Assembly (NCBI GenBank): GCA_015178975.1
Contig: WHVD01000220.1
Location: 48,879 to 112,878, forward strand
Length of the DNA stretch: 64,000 bases
Direction of reading: 5' to 3'
From: Hysterangium stoloniferum
Taxonomy: Eukaryota; Basidiomycota; Agaricomycetes; Hysterangiales; Hysterangiaceae
Of this stretch, positions 58,401 through 64,000 are shown piece after piece. A program made the translations under genes and the position numbers. Within the stretch, counting starts at the first letter, position 1. Each line of letters begins with the position of its first letter. The notes below the pieces were generated by a model. That model did no database searches. It saw only the letters and a list, made by a program, of their open reading frames with translations, and had not been told where the DNA came from.

Positions 58401-60596
58401 GTAAGCCTGTCCCTGCACAAGGAAAGTAGGAGGCCTAGAATCCAATACCCTCGTCCCATGAAGGAGGATATTACAATCCTTTATCGAAAACGGGATCCCC
58501 CCAGTGGCTACTCTAGCATAGGAGTTGCAGCACTCCATGTTTTCGGTCATGTAGGAAATCCCGATTCACCCGAACGCGTTAAAGTTAGAATGGACACGGG
58601 AGTGGATCTTTCCCTTATATCAGAGGAATTCTACAAGGGGCTGCAGGGCCAGTATAAGTTGAAACAGGGACTCAAGTTACGTCTAATCCAGCTCACGGGT
58701 AATGCCAAGGTCATAGGATACGTTAATATTCCTATTTACCTGGAGGACGACAGTGGCATTTTACTGAAATTCGCGGCAGAAACTTATGTTGTCAGAGGAA
58801 TGACGGTACCAATTCTTTTAGGAGAAGATTTCCATGTTAACTATGAAATTGGGACCCTAAGAGATCAGCCATTGGGATCTAGGCTTATTCTCCCGGGACG
58901 ACAGGGTTTTATTCCAGCCATTTCTGATAAGGAACCTCAACATTTGGCCTTCACCGTCAACAAGGCCCCTTTCGGAAAGCCTCCGAAGGAGCGATCCAAA
59001 CTCACCTCTCTCCCCGATAAAGGCGTGCGTACTGAAAGAGTTGCGCGAGTCTTGGAAGACTGCACCATTGAGCCGGAGTCAGCCAGATTAGTGCCTATTT
59101 TCGTTGAGGACCTGATAGGCGAGGAGTGGATTGTTGAAGGAATTGTATTACAAAATGAGGGCGGCTCCATATTAGCCACCCCAATCACGGCAATTTCAAG
59201 GAATAGCGCGTCAGTACCTTTGGCCAACCCGTTGTTAACCCCTAAGATTATCCGACGAGGGGAGACAATCGGGATAATTCACGACCCTGCTCATTGGGCT
59301 CATAAGCCCAAGTCACTTAAGGAGAAGGATTTAATGGTAGCCGGCGCGACCATGATTGCACACCTTATTGAAAGTCTCTCTCAACTTGAGGAGGACCGTC
59401 AATCTGCTTCAGAAAGGCCTAAGCCACCTGTCGAACCAGAGATTACGGACGATTTCAAACCGCCCGGTCCCAAAACAGCCACGGTGGCTGATAATGAGAA
59501 ATTGGCCTCAGAAGATCTCCACAAGCTGGTTAACCTGGGACCAGATATACCAATGGAGATTCTGCCACGTCTCAGATCAGTCTTGACTGAGAACGTTAAG
59601 GCTTTCGGAGTCGATGGACGTTTAGGGCAAGTGGAATGCAGAGTCCCTATCCCTTTGAAAGAGGGCGCCCAGCCCATTTCCATGCCTATGTTCCCCTCTT
59701 CCCCTGCCAATCGGAGAGTTATAGACGAGCAAATGGATACCTGGTTTGAACAGGGTGTCATCGAGCCATCTAAAAGTCCATGGGGGGCACTGGCTTTCGT
59801 AGTTTACCGCAATGGTAAACCATGAGTGGTTATCGATTACCGGAAACTCAATCATCTTACTGTTCCAGACGAATTTCCTTTACCACGTCAATCGGAGATC
59901 ATGCAAGCGTTGTCGGGGTCAAACGTCCTATCTTCTTTTGACGCGTTAGCTGGATTTACTCAATTAGAAATGTTAGAGGATGATAAGCCCAAAACAGCCT
60001 TCAGATCTCACAGAGGGCTGTGGCAATTTAAAAGGATGCCGTTCGGGCTTAGAAACGGTCCCTCCACATTTCAGCGCATTATGCAAACAGTTTTAGCACC
60101 CTATTTATGGATCTTTTGTTTGGTTTACATCGACGACATAGTAATATTCTCTAAAAATTGGGACAATTATCTGCTTCACCTAAATCAGGTGCTCGGCGCT
60201 ATTGCTTCGGCTGGCATCACTCTCTCCCCCAAGAAATGTTTTATCGGATATAATTCGATCTTGTTGTTGGGTCATAAGGTATCCAGGTTGGGTTTCTCGA
60301 CTCATCAAGAGAAAGTTCGCGCTATATTGGAACTGGCCCCACCTACTAAGGTTTCCGAACTGCAACAGTTCCTTGGGATGGTCCTTTATTTTTCGGCATA
60401 CATACCATTCTATTCTTGGCTGGTGTCTCCTTTATTCTCACTCCTGAAGAAGGGAACACCCTGGGCGTGGACCGCTGAACATGTCAGAGCTTATGAGGAT
60501 GTTAAAGCCGCGCTAGGATCAGCACCAGTGCTGGGACATCCAGTAAGCGGGATGCCCTATCGGCTATATACAGGACAGCTTCGGATTTTGCCTTAG
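55446..60596 (+). pseudogene. Gypsy gag-protease-reverse transcriptase frame with stops
   Basis: One frame runs from MTTGKNQTPRPS at 55446 to 60596, broken only by TGA at 55896-55898, 56010-56012 and 59823-59825. The longest uninterrupted part (56046-59825) has 1259 codons. A Pro/Ser-rich N-terminus carries a 72-bp duplication. Gag helices follow, then a zinc knuckle CWICGSPEHFKIDC at about 57828. The aspartic protease motif MDTGVDLSLIS is at about 58591. Reverse transcriptase follows the third stop (VVIDYRKLN, GLWQFKRMPFGLRNGPSTFQ, LVYIDDIVIFSKN). At about 60575 a frameshift leads into RNase H. All three stops sit where Arg would be expected. Confidence 0.88.
55571..55714 (+). repeat. 72-bp tandem duplication in gypsy gag
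   Basis: Two copies, 24 codons each, encode GSAPPEDSP.VVAGSSTNIP. Differences are few and keep the frame. Confidence 0.85.
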
Positions 60597-62868
60597 GCTG
60601 TTGTCTCCAACAAGTCCAGAAAATGGCTTTAGGAGACTTAATAGACACTAAGATCCACGCCCAAGCCAAACTGGCTTTTGACCGTGCGCAGGACGTGCCA
60701 TCCTTTGTTCATCGGTATAAAACCAAACAGCCCTGAGATTGAGTGGTCAGACTCATGGGGATCCACTTTCGAGGAGACCGAGGTTACCGTTGAGCGAGTC
60801 ATTGCATACTGGAGTCGCACGCTGAAAAACGCTGAACGTAACTATTCCGCTACTGAACAGGGAAGCGTTAGCAGCAAAGGAAGGACTAGTTCATTTTCAA
60901 CCCTTCATTGTAAGGTGAACATGTTCTACTCATTACGGACCATGCAGCTCTGCAATGGGCTAGATCGTACTGAGAACACTAATCGTCAACTAGCGCATGG
61001 GGGGCGATATACACTGCATTTCCAGGTCTCGAGATCTTACACCGAGCAGGAAGAGTTCACAGCAACGTGGACCCACTGTCCAGACTCCCTCGAGTACCAG
61101 CTTTTGTGAGCCCCATTAGAGATGATTTACAAGCTATCACCTCAACCTCTTTGGACAAGAGTACTGAGGAAAATCTATGGAAGGACGAACCTGCTAAGAA
61201 GGCGGTCTTCTCTACCATACATCGACTCTATGGAACCTTTCGGAGCGAACTCAAAAGGTCCGACAGTCAGAATGGGATTCCCATAACGCAGTAAGAAACG
61301 ATCAGGAAGACGAGTTGAACTTCAGCATTGCGTCATCCTCAGTTGCTAATCAGTATTGAGGAGGGATACATAAATAAATTTTAGAGGGATACGGCGAAAG
61401 ATCCTGTTTTCAGGAATCTCTACACTCTAGATACCCCTTCACCCAATGCGGTGGTTACTCCTTCTCACTACTTTGTGGGAGCAAACAGACTCCTGTACTT
61501 TCGTGACTCAGGACTGGAAAAGTCGAGTCTGTGTGCCCAGTACCATGACTAACTCTATCTTAAGGTTGGTACATGATAACCCTTTTGAGGGAGCAGCACG
61601 CCGGAGGCCAACGGTTCTTCAACCTGATGAAAGACCAGGTTCTTTTGGCCAAAAATGCTACAAGATTGCTTGTCGTACGCACGTACCTGCGACATTTGCC
61701 AAAAAACCAAAGTTGATCGCACCGGTCGTCAAGGAGCCCTCAGACCTGCCGACGTACCTTTTAGGCCTTTCGAAGTAATTTCTATGGACTTAATCACAGG
61801 ACTACCCGACTCAGGGAAGGATTCTTATTCTGCAGTCTTCGTCGCCGTTGATAAATTGACGTGTTTCGCTATTACCATACCTACTTTCTCGAACCTTACA
61901 GCTGAAGGATTCGGACGAATATTTGTCAAACAAGTGGCCAGCCCCTTCGGACTGCCCTTTCGAATAATCTGTGATCGGGACAAGAGATGGACCTGCAGGT
62001 TCTGGCGGGAAGTCTGTAAGATTTATGGTACTACCCTCGCGGTATCTTCAGCTCATCATCCCCAGACGGATGGACAAACGGAGAATATGAATGCGACCAT
62101 AGAACAGATGCTTCGAGCCTATTGTGCTTCTGCTAAGGAGAGCTGGTCCCAATGGATTGAAGTGGTTGTCCACACGTACAACTCAACCGTTCACAGTTCC
62201 ACGAACTACACTCCTGGCCTTCTTATTAATGGGATATCTCCCGAGAGGAATGTCTCGAGTTCTAGGAGGTGACGAACCCCTAGTTCCTAGAGAACTATCA
62301 GATAGCCCTATGGCCGATCAATGGATTCTCAAACTAGAAAATCATCGGCAGATGGCGCGAGATTCAATCGCTCGAGCTCAGGAGATTCAAGCATGAGCGT
62401 ATAACAAGAAGCAAAGACCTGTAGAAGATATCTCCGAGGGAGACCTCATATTGGTAAACCCCCACTCCCTCGAACTGGTGAAAGTCAAGGGAACTGGGAA
62501 GAAACTAATACAAAGACGGATTGGACCGTTTGAGGTGCTTGAGAAACTGAACCCTCAAGTATTTAGGCTTAAGATCCCCTCGGAGTATCCGATGCATCCA
62601 GTCATTAACCGGGACCATCTCCAAAAATATCAACCCTCTCCTCCCAATCTCGGTCCAAGACCCCAACTTGAGAACCTAAGAGAGTTGAAACCGGATCATG
62701 AAGAATATGAGGTCGAAGCTATCGTTGGGCACAGAAAACAGCGAAATCACCTGCTATTTAGGGTACACTGGAAAGGTTATGGACCTGAGGAGGATTCGTG
62801 GCTAAACAGTACTAACCTCAGAAATGCTCCGGCACTTCTGAGGGCGTACAAGGCGCTGTTCAAAATCT
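60570..62868 (+). pseudogene. Gypsy RNase H, integrase and chromodomain, frameshifted
   Basis: RNase H fragments (VIAYWSRTLKNAERNYSATE, HCPDSLEY) occur in several frames from 60678. The integrase zinc domain is damaged (TCDICQKTKVDRTGRQG at about 61680). The core retains MDLITGLPDSGKD, ICDRDKRW and HHPQTDGQTENMN, that is, Asp, Asp and Glu. A frameshift lies near 62230 and a TGA at 62394-62396. A GPF-type linker and a chromodomain (EYEVEAIVGHRKQ, FRVHWKGYGPEEDSWL) end at 62868. The chromodomain is the part that guides integration to methylated histone in chromoviruses. Confidence 0.85.
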
Positions 62869-62870
62869 AA

Positions 62871-63230
62871 CGACATATATGCGCTCGAGGAAGCATCTAT
62901 TCTATCAATGATTCTGTTTCTTTTGTAACTTCCTTCCAGAAACATTTCAGCCGTTCAGTGAGCCGTCTCATTGGCATCTATTCTCTTTCATTTTTACTCT
63001 CCTTCCGATTGGTTGGGACAACCCCTCGTTGACGGTGGAAATATTTTATTCAAAACCCGGCCACAATTACTGAACCTCATTTAACGACCAACTGAGTGGA
63101 GTTTCAGTTTAATATATATATAAAAAGTACACGTAAAATCGCATAAATTTTCTTTATCTTTCATACCACGTCCTTCACCTATCTACAGCTCTTCCATCTA
63201 CCTTCCACTTCATCACCTTGCCACGCTACG
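62871..63230. promoter_or_regulatory. Non-coding stretch before the extra ORF, with TATA box
   Basis: No gene. TATATATATAAAAAG lies at about 63113-63127, roughly 105 bp before the ATG at 63231, with a CT-rich leader between. This looks like a separate promoter. Confidence 0.45.
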
Positions 63231-64000
63231 ATGTTCCCATTCCAGCAGAACAAGCAAGTCCTCCCTAAGTTCAAGAAGGTCCCGCGGGCCCCAATAGCCA
63301 GTACGTCCACGACTGGTGGGGCATTCATTACCCGCATGCCTCGTACAGACAATGTCGAGAGCAATCAAGGTACCTTAGGACCTACCCCCTCGTCGACTTT
63401 CTCCTTTGATGCTGAGCCAAGGGGAGATAGCGGTACTGATTGGGAGTAAGCCATTAGGGCACTCTTTCGGACCGTCGTCGGAAGAAGCTGCTGCTACCAT
63501 GCGGAGGCAGGAAATGTTTATGGAGGAACATAACGCAAGGAGGCTCACCCGCAAGAGAGAAAGACGCGCTGAGTATAGAAGTCAGCAGGAAGCTAGGGGA
63601 GCAAGAGAAGGAGTCCCCTCCAAGAGGCAGTGGCGCGAGGACAGAATACGTTTTCGGAAACAGAGCTTCCGCGCCGATCCTTCCCCCCCCGGGAGAGAAA
63701 TGGGCCGACTTTGCAGAGACAGATGATAGCGAGGGTGGAACGCCTTGCGTTAGAATGACAGGAGCCAAGAGCTGGAAGGAAAAGGAGGGTACCATCTTCT
63801 ATGACTGGGAATTACTCCGGTATTAAGTTGCGACGAATAATCCTTACCCGAGGGGACGGTCAAGCATTGCCCCCACGAGAAAAGGGACATCGTAGGGGAC
63901 CAATCGATTTTTCCTCGGATGAGGATGAGGAGGGAGACAAGGATAGGGATGATGCGTATAGCGTCCGATATCTGGGAGAGGACTGTCACGAAGGGTTCCT
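63231..64000 (+). pseudogene. Extra ORF of the gypsy element after pol, frameshifted and cut
   Basis: Positions 63231-63449 encode a basic, Ser/Thr-rich N-terminus (MFPFQQNKQVLPKFKKV). The reading continues in another frame at 63433-63700 with an Arg/Glu-rich helix (EEHNARRLTRKRERRAEY), then a third frame (WADFAETDDSEGG..TIFYDWELLRY), then a frame open from 63801 to the edge with an acidic cluster (IDFSSDEDEEGDKDRDD). At least two single-base shifts break it. No enzyme motif, signal peptide or membrane segment is visible. It could be an element-specific accessory protein or a captured host gene. Confidence 0.5.

Larger units (their letters stand above)
54762..64000 (+). mobile_element. Ty3/gypsy chromovirus with extra 3' ORF, runs off the edge
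   Basis: It has a 5' LTR (54762-55369), a primer site, a gag-pol with zinc knuckle, protease, reverse transcriptase, RNase H, integrase and chromodomain (55446-62868), then a 360-bp non-coding stretch and another ORF from 63231. The 3' LTR is not in the window. It is inserted into the minus-strand gypsy element. Confidence 0.9.

Noticed and set aside
43073-62396. TGA reassigned to Arg (alternative code) or stop read-through in the transposons
   Set aside because: Host genes here end in TGA (18489-18491, 23932-23934), and the elements also have frameshifts, so CpG decay is simpler.

Overview
The window looks like a chromosome segment of a filamentous basidiomycete, probably an Agaricomycete. 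Protein-coding genes carry many short introns of about 40-80 bp with GT..AG ends and micro-exons. One gene resembles aldos-2-ulose dehydratase, a wood-decay-type enzyme, and another is a fungal F-box protein. The rest is dominated by fungal Ty1/copia, Ty3/gypsy, Tc1/mariner, Helitron and CACTA-like elements. I cannot name the species.

Layout. Positions 1-5200 are AT-rich: a partial unknown ORF on the minus strand, a 30-bp minisatellite, a decayed copia gag and LTR-like debris. Positions 5261-25350 form an island of host genes: an aldos-2-ulose-dehydratase-like protein (minus), a tandem-RRM RNA-binding protein of Mei2-like type (minus), a Rab5/Ypt5 GTPase (plus), an SH3-RasGEF of Cdc25 type (minus), a Yae1/Lto1-family protein (plus), a GRAM-VASt LAM/GRAMD1-type sterol-transfer protein (minus), an Old Yellow Enzyme-family reductase (plus) and an F-box protein (minus). 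For the first seven I rebuilt exon-intron models; in every case the summed exon length is a multiple of three and ends at a stop. Three divergent pairs share upstream regions of 387, 676 and 173 bp.

Positions 25351-64000 are a nested transposon compartment. A complete copia element (25921-30932) has near-identical LTRs and an ACTTT target duplication. A degenerate gypsy-type LTR (32521-38827) is split by a 5.8-kb palindromic foldback element (32860-38658). That element has CACTGGAGG ends, a 3-bp target duplication, arms of nearly 700 bp, and two oppositely oriented arrays of a 10-bp unit (about 150 and 290 copies). A Helitron fragment (41838-45060) was hit by a solo LTR (TSD GAGTG), which was hit in turn by a Tc1 element. 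Further Tc1 remnants follow at 45814-47435 and 48458-50640, the latter split by a second solo LTR (TSD ATGGG). A gypsy element on the minus strand (50640-54761) contains a 376-bp MITE related to the foldback element. It is truncated by a second gypsy chromovirus on the plus strand (54762 to the window end), which carries an extra ORF after pol.

Two themes run across the repeat compartment. Eleven premature stops in transposon ORFs are TGA where family alignment expects Arg (CGA), which fits CpG-to-TpG decay. The foldback family is the least ordinary object here and the best candidate for a previously undescribed element type.
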